Assembly: GCF_003576645.1 (NCBI RefSeq)
Contig: NC_044918.1
Coordinates: 25,609,847-25,673,846 of the forward strand
Length of the DNA: 64,000 nucleotides
Direction of reading: 5' to 3'
Source: Ipomoea triloba
Lineage: Eukaryota > Streptophyta > Magnoliopsida > Solanales > Convolvulaceae
A model generated the notes under the pieces. The model saw only the letters and a program-made list of their open reading frames with translations, ran no database searches and was not told the DNA's origin. Shown in pieces: positions 16,030-24,539 of the stretch. The translations under genes were made by a program, and so were the position numbers. Within the stretch, counting starts at the first letter, position 1. Each line of letters opens with the position of its first letter.

Positions 16030-16425
16030 TGTTAGTTTTATGACTTTTGGCCAGTCACCAACTAACCAACACAACCATTAAAATAATGAGTATATGAGAA
16101 TATAGAAAATATGAAGAGAATAGGAGTGTTGTATTGCTAAATATTACTTGTCCCTTCCCTATGTATAGTGGGTATATTTATACATATTATGGGCTAGGAG
16201 CCCTACACGGAATAAAAATCCTAGTCTGCCGCATATTGGGAGTCAAAATTATATTAAAAGTGATGGGCCCAATATGAGATAGGCCCAATCCTTAATACAT
16301 TAGGAATAATAAGCCTAATACTATCGAAACTCCTTCACTACCTCGTACTAGCCTCTCTCTTGGGCTTCTTTGATCTAGTTATTTTCTTAGGTAGGTTCAT
16401 TTACTCGGCCTTGTACACTATCCAT
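16030..16425 (-). repeat. 5' LTR of gypsy element 1 (outer end not certain)
   Basis: Minus-strand LTR ending ..AAAACTAACA at 16030 (TGTTAGTTTT on the plus strand). A TATA-like TATAAATATACCC lies near 16180 on the minus strand. The upstream limit is my estimate; the second LTR is missing, so the start cannot be fixed. Confidence 0.55.
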
Positions 16426-16439
16426 TAGTACGCATTATG

Positions 16440-16995
16440 GATAATATGGTTGTGCATTCTGTGGTGATAGTTGTGCAACTCAGTGGTGTAAGTTGTGCAA
16501 TCTATTGTTGTGGATTGTACAACCCATGTGTTTGGTTTGTGCAACGTATCAATGGATTTAATAGTATGATTTTATTTGTTCTCCGTCTAGCTAGTGGCAA
16601 GATCACATGACATATCAATGGGTTTAATAGACCTGTGGGTCCAACGTGACTACTCAATGGGTCTGTTGAACTTGGTAGGAGCTTTTGCTCGCCTATGTAG
16701 GTTGTGCAACTCGTTATGGTGTGTTCCAATATTTTGGATTGTGCAACTTGTGGTGTGGATTGTGCAATGTATTTTGATTTTATTTATTCCTTGTCCCGCT
16801 AGTTGAAGGATCACGAGACATATTAACAGGTTCAATAGATAGTTGGTTGTGCAACGAGTCTATTGAACCCGCTAGGGAACATGTGCTCATCTGTGTTGGT
16901 TGTGCAACCCATTGTCATGTGTTTAGCAACTATTGTTTTCGGTTGTGCAACGTATTTTGATTTTATTTTTTCCTCGTCCTGCAAGTTGAAGGATC
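16440..16995. repeat. About 200-bp tandem repeat rich in TTGTGCAAC
   Basis: Three diverged units end in matching phrases: CTAGTGGCAAGATCAC (about 16591), CTAGTTGAAGGATCACGA (about 16800) and AAGTTGAAGGATCACGA (about 16983). The near-palindromic word (G)TTGTGCAAC or its variants occurs about a dozen times, on a shorter 25-35 base rhythm. The open frames on both strands here are shadows of the repeat. Confidence 0.75.
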
Positions 16996-16998
16996 ACG

Positions 16999-16999
<1 letters not shown>

Positions 17000-17029
<30 letters not shown>
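17000..17029. repeat. CA then TA microsatellite
   Basis: (CA)n at 17000-17018 passes into (TA)n up to 17029, directly at the left end of the fold-back element. Confidence 0.95.
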
Positions 17030-17030
<1 letters not shown>

Positions 17031-17830
17031 TTAATTTCATTTTTGGTCCTAGATTTATAGGTGACAACCCACTTTAGTCCTTTTTTTATTAGAACATCCT
17101 TATTTGATCCTAGTATTATTGTGGCATGACCACTTTTAGTCATCCATCAACAAAATCGTTGAAATATCGTTAAATACAAAGACATTTTAATCTTTTTAAT
17201 ACAAAGTATGTTGAATCGCTATATTTTTTATGTTTATTTTTTGAAAACATCAATAATTGAAGACCGAAATGTTCTTGTACTTAATGATATTTAAATTATT
17301 TTGTTGATAAATGACCAAAAATGGTCATGCCACAATAATATTAGGAGAGTTTATTACCGAAATGGTCCCTCGACTATTCTGAAATTACCAATTTGGTCCT
17401 TGACAATTTTTTGTGCCCAATTAAGTCCCTCGACTTTGAAATTTTTTTTAACCAATTTGGTCATCCGTTTATTTTGCCGTTAAATTGGGACCAAATTGGT
17501 AATTTTGCTATAGTCAAGAGAACAAATTGGTAATTAATTTGTCACTGAAATGGTCCATTGACTAGAGCAAAATTACCAATTTGGTTCCTTGACTATAGCA
17601 AAATTACCAATTTAGTCCCGATTTTAACAGATGTTTAATGGCAAAATAAACGGAGGACCAAGTTGGTTAAAAAAAATTTCAAAGTCGAGGGACTTAATTG
17701 TGCACGAAAAATTGTCAAGGACCAAATTGGTAATTTCACAATAGTTGAGGGACCATTTTCGGTAATAAACTCATATTAGTACTAAAAGTGGACTACCACC
17801 TATAAATTTAGGACCAAAAATGAAATTAAC
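17030..17830. mobile_element. Fold-back MITE with 34-bp terminal inverted repeats, split by another MITE
   Basis: The left end GTTAATTTCATTTTTGGTCC.. (17030-17063) and the right end (17797-17830, reverse complement) match in 33 of 34 bases. The homology continues inward, including ATTATTGTGGCATGACCA and its complement, so nearly the whole element (about 375 bp without the insertion) is one large inverted repeat. It has no coding potential. A 426-bp second element (17347-17772) sits in its right arm. A CA/TA tract lies on its left and a CT/TA tract on its right, so it lies within simple-sequence DNA. Confidence 0.8.
17347..17772. mobile_element. Mutator-type MITE (long inverted repeats, 9-bp target duplication)
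   Basis: It begins GAGTTTATTACCGAAA and ends with TTTCGGTAATAAACTC. The arms pair over nearly 200 bp (CCAATTTGGTCC, CTTAATTGG/AAGTCCCTCGACTTTG and so on). Flanks are ATATTAGGA (17338-17346) and ATATTAGTA (17773-17781), a 9-bp duplication with one mismatch, the size typical of Mutator-like transposition. No open frame. It interrupts the fold-back element at 17030-17830 and is therefore younger than it. Confidence 0.85.
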
Positions 17831-17869
17831 TCTCTCTCTCTCTCTTTCTCTCTCTATATATATATACTA
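17831..17869. repeat. CT then TA microsatellite
   Basis: (CT)n with one TTT break, then (TA)n, directly at the right end of the fold-back element. Confidence 0.95.
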
Positions 17870-18281
17870 GTTTTTCTTATGCGCGATGTGCAAAAAATAG
17901 GTGCCCAATATTAGTATTTTATATTAAAATTTTAAATTTATTTAAATTTTAATATAGTAAATAATAATAATATAATAATAATAATAATGTAAAATATTTT
18001 TATAAATTAGATATTTATATTTTAAAAAATAACTAACATATAGCTCTAATATTTAATGTGTATATTTTATTGTTATTATTGAATAAGATAAGAAAATATA
18101 TGGTGGATGCATGTGCATAGTAACAATAGTGGAAAAGATAACGGAAGTTATAACGGTAGGGGTATATTTGTCCAAAATATTATGTAGTACAACTTTATAG
18201 CATAATGTACAAAAAAACTTAACGGAAAAAATAAACATAAATGAGGGGTATAACCTTCATTCACATTTATTATGTTTTTAG

Positions 18282-18317
<36 letters not shown>

Positions 18318-19400
18318 GGTTTGGTTCCGATTAAAGCCACTGCTTGGGTGTGAACTTGTAAACTCCTGTGCACCGTTGAGATTTGATATTAAACGGCCGA
18401 GATATGAGGGGTGGTGCAGTGGTGCATCCGGTGCAATAGTGCAGTGATGTGGTGCAGTGATATATATTTACCAGGTCAAAATCATTATAATCCACAAGAT
18501 CAACAGTGTACAATGGTACACATGTTAACAAAGGTTCTCATTTGAACCTAATTACACACACACACACATAAATATATTTTGCGTTCAAATGAGGACACTT
18601 ATTATAATTAAGACGTGATAACTAATCTGGACCATTTATTTCCCATGATCCAATGACTGTGTTTTATTTTTATTTTTTTTCTTTTCCTATTCTCTCTTTT
18701 ATTTAGTAAGGGTATTTCTTACAATCTATATGGATTGTTAATTGTAAATATTATATTTTCGATAAGTTATGCATATTTTTAAGAACGAATTTAAGGTATC
18801 TTTGAATTCTTTTCTTATTTGTCTTGAATATGTATCGAGCTGTGCATCAATGTCAATCAAGATTGTTGGTTTTCGGGTTTTTAGGGTAACCACACAGTGG
18901 TCCAACATTACTGAAAAATAAATAATAAATGAATAGTGAAGAGGAAAAAATAAAGGAAACACAATATATTTAACGTGGAAACCAAATTGGTGAAAACCAC
19001 GAGCCTTTTTGGGCAGTGCCAAGCCAAATTCCACTATATTTTGTATGTAGTTTGTATATGTATAATTTATGTATCTTCTCTAGAGAGATGTAGGTGTAGA
19101 GGGATGATTGATTGAACCCCCTTCTTGAATCTAAGTAAGGCCTTTTATATTAGAAGAAATATAAGGCATATGGTAAGTAGATTGTTTTATGGTAATTGAG
19201 CTTTTATGGTGAAGTGGAATATTCTATGGAATGTGGAGGGATTTAAGGAATATAAATATATTTAGGCAGTGAGAGGTAATATAATGAGAGAAATAATATT
19301 TAGGAAAGTAATTGGTAGGGATTGACTTGCCAAATCTCGTAATTGCCACTTTAATTAATTCTTTTGCCGCCAATAGTTTACTAGTCGTCAGATGACTGGC
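17870..19400. other. AT-rich intergenic DNA with possible LTR fragment
   Basis: No gene recognised. There is a (TA)n run at 18282-18312 and a short (CA)n run near 18552-18568. Around 18940-19035 the text AACGTGGAAACC..GAAAACCACGAGCC resembles phrases seen in plant retrotransposon LTRs or leader regions; I could not find a partner copy, so it stays unclassified. Confidence 0.4.
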
Positions 19401-19407
19401 TGCCAAA

Positions 19408-19575
19408 GATGACTGCCTAGTGAATATGACTGCCTACCCGAGGATGACTAGCTGGCGAATATGACTGCCTGCCTTAGGATGACTAGCTGGCGAATATGAC
19501 TGCCTGCCCTAGGATGACTAGCTGGCGAATATGACTCCCTGCCCAAGGATGTCAAATATGACTGCCTGTCTGAGG
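19408..19575. repeat. 35-bp minisatellite, about 4.5 copies
   Basis: Units start at 19408, 19443, 19478, 19513 and 19548, exactly 35 bp apart, with the core GGATGACTAGCTGGCGAATA and TGACTGCCTGCCC. The first and last units are the most diverged, as is usual at the edges of an array. Confidence 0.92.
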
Positions 19576-20116
19576 AGCTGACTGGGTGCCTGTGCCGGTT
19601 GTGCCACGTCATCGGTCCTTTTGAGCCTTCTCAAAAGTCGTCTTTGGTCTCTTCTATGGACTCGGGTCCACCTTGCTAAGTGGGCTTGATAAATGATATC
19701 TATCAAAGATCATTCCACCACGTACTTACCAATGCAAGAAAGGAATTGCTTCTCCTAGATTTTAATTAAACACATTTAGAAAAATGAAATGAATCAAAAT
19801 TCTAAACCCATCCCATACGTGTTATCTTGCGGTAGATGAGATGAATTTTTCTTGAATCTTTCCTTCCCGGTACATATACGACTCTGGGATTCATATTCCG
19901 CGATCGAGCTGAGTGCGTTGTCGTGTACACAAGAAACCATAATACTATGCTGATTGTCGTCTTTGCTTCTCGGAGCCATTATTTCTCGTTTCGTTTCTCA
20001 TCATGATCTCTATGCTGTTGTTCTCTTCTTGCTGTTTTGCCTCCACTTTTATCATTACCAACAATTGCCCGTTTACGATTTGGCGGGGGCGGGGCTATGT
20101 GTATATCTTTGTTGAG
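19576..20116. other. Intergenic DNA, nothing recognised
   Basis: No supported gene. GGACTCGGGTCCACCTTGC near 19658 matches the terminal word of the palindromic element at 47188-47470, so one fragment of that family lies here. Confidence 0.45.
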
Positions 20117-20485
20117 TTGTGTGCACTTGTCTAGTTGTCGTGTGGTTTTGAGTGTCAGGTGTGTGCACTGACTTGGTGGTATGTGTGCACTTGTCTGGTT
20201 ATCGTTTGGTCTTGAGTGCTAGGTGTATGCACTGATTTGGTGGTGTGTGTGCACTCGTTTGGTTGTAGGGTGGTCTTAAGTGCTATGTGTACGTGTGCAT
20301 TGATTTGGGGGTGTGTGCACTCGTCTGGCTGCCGTGTGGTCTTGAGTGCCACGTGTGTGCACTGATTTGGTAGTGTGTGAGCACTCGTCTAGTTGTAGTG
20401 TAGTCTTGAGTGCCAGGTGTATGCACTGATTTTGTGGTATGTGTGCACTCGTTTGGTTGCCATGTGGTCTTGAGTGCCCGTGCAC
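20117..20485. repeat. About 65-bp minisatellite, roughly 6 copies
   Basis: Units contain GGTCTTGAGTGCC, GTGTATGCACTGATTTGGTGG and GTGTGCACTCGTTTGGTTG. The phrase GTCTTGAGTGC or its variants recurs near 20147, 20210, 20271, 20338, 20403 and 20467. On the minus strand the repeat length leaves open frames that read as a repetitive His/Thr-rich peptide; I take these as repeat products. Confidence 0.9.
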
Positions 20486-21181
20486 ATGGAGAACAATGTG
20501 CATTAGTCCGGTAGAGCATAAAAGGTCACACACCATATTATCATCAAAGAATACCAAAATGCACACGATATTGCATAAAAGTGCACAAACTGAACTACGT
20601 ACTGTTAACGCGATGACATACGAAACAAATTAAAGTCAACTGTTAAAATAAGTACGGATGAAAATGCTCTAAAAATAAATAAATAATACAAGCATAATAA
20701 ATGAAATATTTTACATGAAGAATCATATTCTACCATAAATACATTTCTAAAATCAAGTATAACATCCTAATCAAATTCAACCCCTAATTAAATCTTATGT
20801 ATATTCTCGATTATGCCCTTATTAATTATGATCTCATTAATCCAACCATATATTTTCGAATCAATCACATCCACTCAAATCTTTGCATCCAATGGATAGG
20901 ATTTGTCCGAAATATCCTCATTTTATGTGTCCTCATTTTATCTAACACCACTCAATGTTAGAAAATGGACCAGAATGAAAATAAACAAAAACACTAAAAA
21001 ATACACCAAACACCCAAAATAATACACCATAACTCCCCTGCCCCTAATGGTGCATTTCCTAACACTGTGTGGTGTATATTTGTATACTTAGTGGTGTATT
21101 TTTTGGTGATGCGTACCTAACAGTGCATATTTGTGTGGTGCATTTTCTAACATTGAGTGGTGTATATCTATATACAGAATG
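20486..21181. other. Intergenic DNA, nothing recognised
   Basis: AT-rich with repeated GGTGTATATTTGTAT / GGTGCATTTCCTAACA words between about 21040 and 21180. No coding signal. Confidence 0.45.
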
Positions 21182-21220
21182 GTGCGACCGCACTAACCGC
21201 ACGTTAAGGCGCGGTCACAC
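21182..21220. repeat. GC-rich hairpin next to a TA microsatellite
   Basis: GTGCGACCGC (21182-21191) pairs with GCGGTCACAC (21211-21220) over 10 bp with one mismatch. It stands out from AT-rich surroundings and lies about 10 bases before a (TA)n tract. It could be the end of a Helitron or MITE, but no second end is evident. Confidence 0.45.
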
Positions 21221-21254
21221 CTGATTATGACTATATATATATATATATATATAT

Positions 21255-21916
21255 AAAGGTGCATTCAGGTGCGAACCACTCGTTTAGGAAAGAAATGAGA
21301 ACGCATGTCATCCGTTTACGTATCTAGAACGTGTGTGTCCAAAATGTGGCAAATTTTTTTATGGAGGACTAAAATTGTCCAAGCCCCTATAAGTCTAGGA
21401 CCAAAAAATGAATTAACTCTTAAAAAAATGTGACAATTTTGTAAATAATTGAACATCGAAGTGCAAATAAAATGTATTACAAGTGCAAGTAGCAATTTCA
21501 TATAGTGAACCTAAGTGCAAGTAATTGTATTACAAGACCAAGTAAAATTTATTATAGGTGCAAGTACACTGAGCATCAATACTAAGTGCACCTAATGTTA
21601 TAACTAGTTGCACCTAACGTTATAATTAGGTGCACCTAGGTGCACGAATGTCAAGAAGGTAAATTACTTTCACTTGTAAGTGATTTTACTTGCACTTTTA
21701 CTTGCAAATGTGCACCAGCTACTTGCACTTTTACTTGTAAATGTGCACCAACTACTTGCACTTATAACACAATGGTTTACACCAAAGTTTGAGTTATTTA
21801 CGAAAATGACACCGCGTCGATATTTTAAAATTACATCTGATTCGTTGATATGGACACGTGAACGACTGCGAGGCGTTCTCATTTCTTTCCTAGGCGAGAG
21901 TTTGCACCTGAGCGCT

Positions 21917-21919
<3 letters not shown>
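21255..21919. mobile_element. Fold-back element inside a TA microsatellite
   Basis: The left end AAGGTGCATTCAGGTGCGAA.. and the right end (reverse complement AGGGAGCGCTCAGGTGCAAA..) form a terminal inverted repeat of about 45 bp that includes TAGGAAAGAAATGAGAACGC in both arms. TA runs flank it directly: 21231-21254 on the left, 21920-21953 on the right. The interior has a twofold repeat of TACTTGCACTTTTACTTG near 21700-21760. No protein is encoded. The transposon class is unknown. Confidence 0.7.
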
Positions 21920-21953
<34 letters not shown>

Positions 21954-21959
<6 letters not shown>

Positions 21960-23277
21960 TCTACTTATCCTAATATTCTATGTAATCTGATAGGATTTCT
22001 GCTTTACCTATACTAAATTTATCAGTTGTGAATCTTGATTATTATTTTTCTCAGATCATGCATCAGAAGTATAGAATCAAGTGCGGATAGTAAACGCAGA
22101 AACTAAGAGAAACACACAATATTGTTAACCCAGTTTGATACCTCAGTATCTACGTCTAGGGGACGGCCACAGTTCGTCCAACCCACTACAACTCAACAAC
22201 CAACGTATAGAAGGTCTGAGAAAATGTTCTCACCCATGTGATCCCTCACAAGGTATCTACCCGACTGATGCAGTCCGTCTTGATAACTCATCCTTTACTG
22301 ATCCTCACACTACAAAAAAAGGCGAAAATAGCGACGGACTTATTCCGTTGCTACATTAGCGACTGAATAACGACAATTTAGTGACAGATTTTAATTTTTT
22401 TTTATTAAATGGACATTTAGCGACGAAAAATTTCCGTTGCTAAATATGTAGCTACTTTAAGCATTAAATTTTGGTGCAAAAAATAGCGATGAATTTGCGA
22501 CATATTAGTGATGGATTTTTCGTGGGTTGATTCCATAATTCTAAGCGGGATTTTTTTACAATTTAACGACGGATTTCAAAATTCGTCGCTATATAGTGAT
22601 GGATTTTCGAATCCGTAGCTAAATATACTAAGCGAGATTTTGTTTTTTTTTTTTTACAAGTTAGCGACGGATTTTCAAATCCGTAGCTAAATATACTAAG
22701 CGGGATTTTGTTTTTTACAAGTTAGCGATGAATTTTTTTATTTTTATTTAGTTTCAGTTCCATGGCCTCTACGTCTACAGTTTAAGCATCAAATGCTTTT
22801 GCCTTCTCAAGATCTTCAACTTTCAAAACTCCAGATCTTTAATTGCTTGAGAAGATGATGATGGTCAGAGTTGAACACTTTAGAGGTATGAGAAGATTGT
22901 TACTTTCTTTCAATCGATAGTATGTCATCTATATCTTCTTGAACCATCTCCCACCTTTATATAGAACTCTGACTTTGATAACATGGTAATCCCTCAAATT
23001 TGAATCTTCATTCCTTAATTACCATGATACCCTTTGAGGTGTCTAATTGATCAGGACTTTATTGTAATATCACCTCTTTACCGGTAATCGCTCTGTTTAG
23101 CTCAACAAGAAAAGGTCGGTGAAGCTTCAACGGATATAACTCGGAAGCTTTGATGAAGAGTCTGCTTGATCAGATCTTCACTTTTAACACTAACAGACTC
23201 TAAACATAACCCTATCTAATTTCCCATAATAGATAAGTCAATTACATCAGTTGGGGTTAAGACTTAAAAACCTAACA
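21954..23277 (-). repeat. 3' LTR of the copia element, with a 446-bp insertion
   Basis: Begins (plus strand) TGAAATTCTACTTATCC and ends CCTAACA; matches 28156-29124 along its length. It is longer than the 5' LTR because of the inserted element at 22308-22753, and shorter elsewhere because the other LTR has a local duplication near 28258-28340. Confidence 0.9.
22308..22753 (+). mobile_element. CACTA-ended non-autonomous element with 3-bp target duplication
   Basis: It starts CACTACAAAAAAAGGCG, the hallmark of CACTA/EnSpm ends, and is bounded by TCA at 22305-22307 and 22754-22756, the 3-bp duplication size of this superfamily. The other LTR is uninterrupted here (CCTCAGTTGCATGG), which proves an insertion. 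The interior carries repeats of AGCGACGGATTT in both orientations, like subterminal transposase-binding repeats. The right end (..ATTTATTTAGTT) matches the left TIR only weakly, so it is degenerate or not a classical CACTA end. Confidence 0.72.
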
Positions 23278-23289
23278 AACTCCTCCTTT
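23278..23289 (-). other. Polypurine tract of the copia element
   Basis: Minus-strand AAAGGAGGAGTT lies directly before the TGTTAGG start of the 3' LTR. Confidence 0.8.
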
Positions 23290-23639
23290 GGTGTTTATTT
23301 GGCAAGACAACTCAATAAAGACGAAAATACATCAGAGTTTAAAACCGCAAAGAGTAGCATAACATAAGCAAATTAAAGAAAGTCCTTCCAAGGAGCAATT
23401 GTTTTAACAAACTATTACAGACCCACAAAATAGACCATTTAACTAGAGCACACATATTGTGCTAGGTCTATAATCTAGAACTGAGAACTAAAAACACAAA
23501 TAACAACTTAAAAAACTTCCTTCCAGCTCCCTAATACTCCACTCCCCCTGAGTCCTTTGTACTCCCTCTAGATTGCTGAATAATAGCCAAAGTATCTTCT
23601 TAAGCCGCAAGAGTCATTCCTCCACTCTTAGCCGGGCTC

Positions 23640-24524
23640 TCAAACTCGCTTTCTGTCAAACTCAGTCACAGTAAGACTATCGCAAGCTCTGTCCTGGCAA
23701 TTTCCAACTGTCTTAGAAATTTCCAACTGTCCTTTGGCCAACCGATTGATGGTCTCCAACTCTGCAATCCTCACCTTCAAGACCTTTGATTGCCTTAGAT
23801 CGCGAACATAGGGGGTGAGCAATGATTCATCTTGATCAGTCATAGGAATTTTTTCAATTTTTGTCACTGGTTTAACATCCTTTACATGTTTTCCGCCCAG
23901 TAGCCTTTCATCAACTTTATACATCAACAATGATCGAACAATCTCATTTCCTTCAGGCTTCAATCCCTGTGCAGTAAGAATTTCATAGATCATATTTGGA
24001 AAAGACAATTTTGCCTTTTGTTCTTTGGGATTGACAAAGGATATGGCATGCTCAAATATATTGTGGTCTAGATTAAACTTCTTCTTAGTTCTAATCATGT
24101 ATAGAAATCCAGCCAACTCCTTTGAAATTGTATAGTGGTGAGCAGATGGAAGCCAGTTGTAGGTTGATATCCTATGCAAGATCACAAATTTTGAAGATAA
24201 GTTAGCACTGTAGAGAACATCAGATTCAAAAGATGACCATTGTGTTGTAACTCCCCCAGTGAGTTTCTTTGCTACCAGATCCCAATAAGTGATTTTGTCA
24301 TCTTCAGAACAGTCTCGACCATAATAGCTGTTTATCACTTTAGGACTGAAGTTGTACCATTTTCCTCTAATAAAGATCTTGTGAAACTTTTTGGAATGGA
24401 TATCCTTGATAGTTTCAGTGATGTTGCAGTAGAATTCATTGACCAACGGTTTAGAATATAGACCAACATCTTCGACAGTTGTCATTAGACCCACTTCTTG
24501 TAGTAGAGGGACAATATCACACAC
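23640..24524 (-). CDS. Extra ORF of the copia element, putative plant transposon protein
   Basis: A 294-aa open frame between the broken pol region and the 3' LTR, in the element's own direction. Phrases such as KVINSYYGR, ITYWDLVAKKLTGG and the block STYNWLPSAHHYTISKELAG resemble the 'putative plant transposon protein' domain found with SIRE/Maximus-type copia and some gypsy elements; its function is not established. The C-terminal 60 or so residues (KVLKVRIAELETINRLAKGQ..) have heptad spacing and may form a coiled coil. It is uninterrupted while gag-pol upstream is full of stops. The first ATG is assumed to be the start; the frame may once have been longer, since the junction with reverse transcriptase lies about 20 bases upstream. 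Confidence 0.65.
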   Translation of the reverse strand: MCDIVPLLQEVGLMTTVEDVGLYSKPLVNEFYCNITETIKDIHSKKFHKIFIRGKWYNFSPKVINSYYGRDCSEDDKITYWDLVAKKLTGGVTTQWSSFESDVLYSANLSSKFVILHRISTYNWLPSAHHYTISKELAGFLYMIRTKKKFNLDHNIFEHAISFVNPKEQKAKLSFPNMIYEILTAQGLKPEGNEIVRSLLMYKVDERLLGGKHVKDVKPVTKIEKIPMTDQDESLLTPYVRDLRQSKVLKVRIAELETINRLAKGQLEISKTVGNCQDRACDSLTVTEFDRKRV

Positions 24525-24539
24525 AGAGTTTAACTGATT

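Larger units (their letters stand above)
13786..16425 (-). mobile_element. Truncated Tat-type Ty3/gypsy retrotransposon (element 1): LTR, gag, protease, heavily mutated
   Basis: On the minus strand the order is LTR tail (about 16425-16030), primer site, gag region (about 16000-14300) and protease (about 14150-13790). The protease is recognisable by VNVMYLETYNKLGLAKEQL, then AGFTEDSIEAEGCITLPVEV, then HNVILG, the same layout as in the other two Tat-type elements here. The active-site triplet reads D-T-S in VDTSSS where D-T-G is usual. Stops and frameshifts break gag and protease, so no protein is expected. Reverse transcriptase, integrase and the 3' LTR are absent; the sequence stops at 13785. 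The plus-strand open frames at 13826-14107 and 15390-15891 are antisense shadows. Confidence 0.8.

Noticed and set aside
18313..18560. Possible fold-back element right of the TA run at 18282-18312
   Set aside because: GGTTTGGTTCCG on the left and GGTTCAAATGAGAACC on the right do not pair well enough, and no duplication is found.
20155..20566. Overlapping repetitive minus-strand frames
   Set aside because: They are produced by the 65-bp minisatellite; there is no start context or conserved domain.
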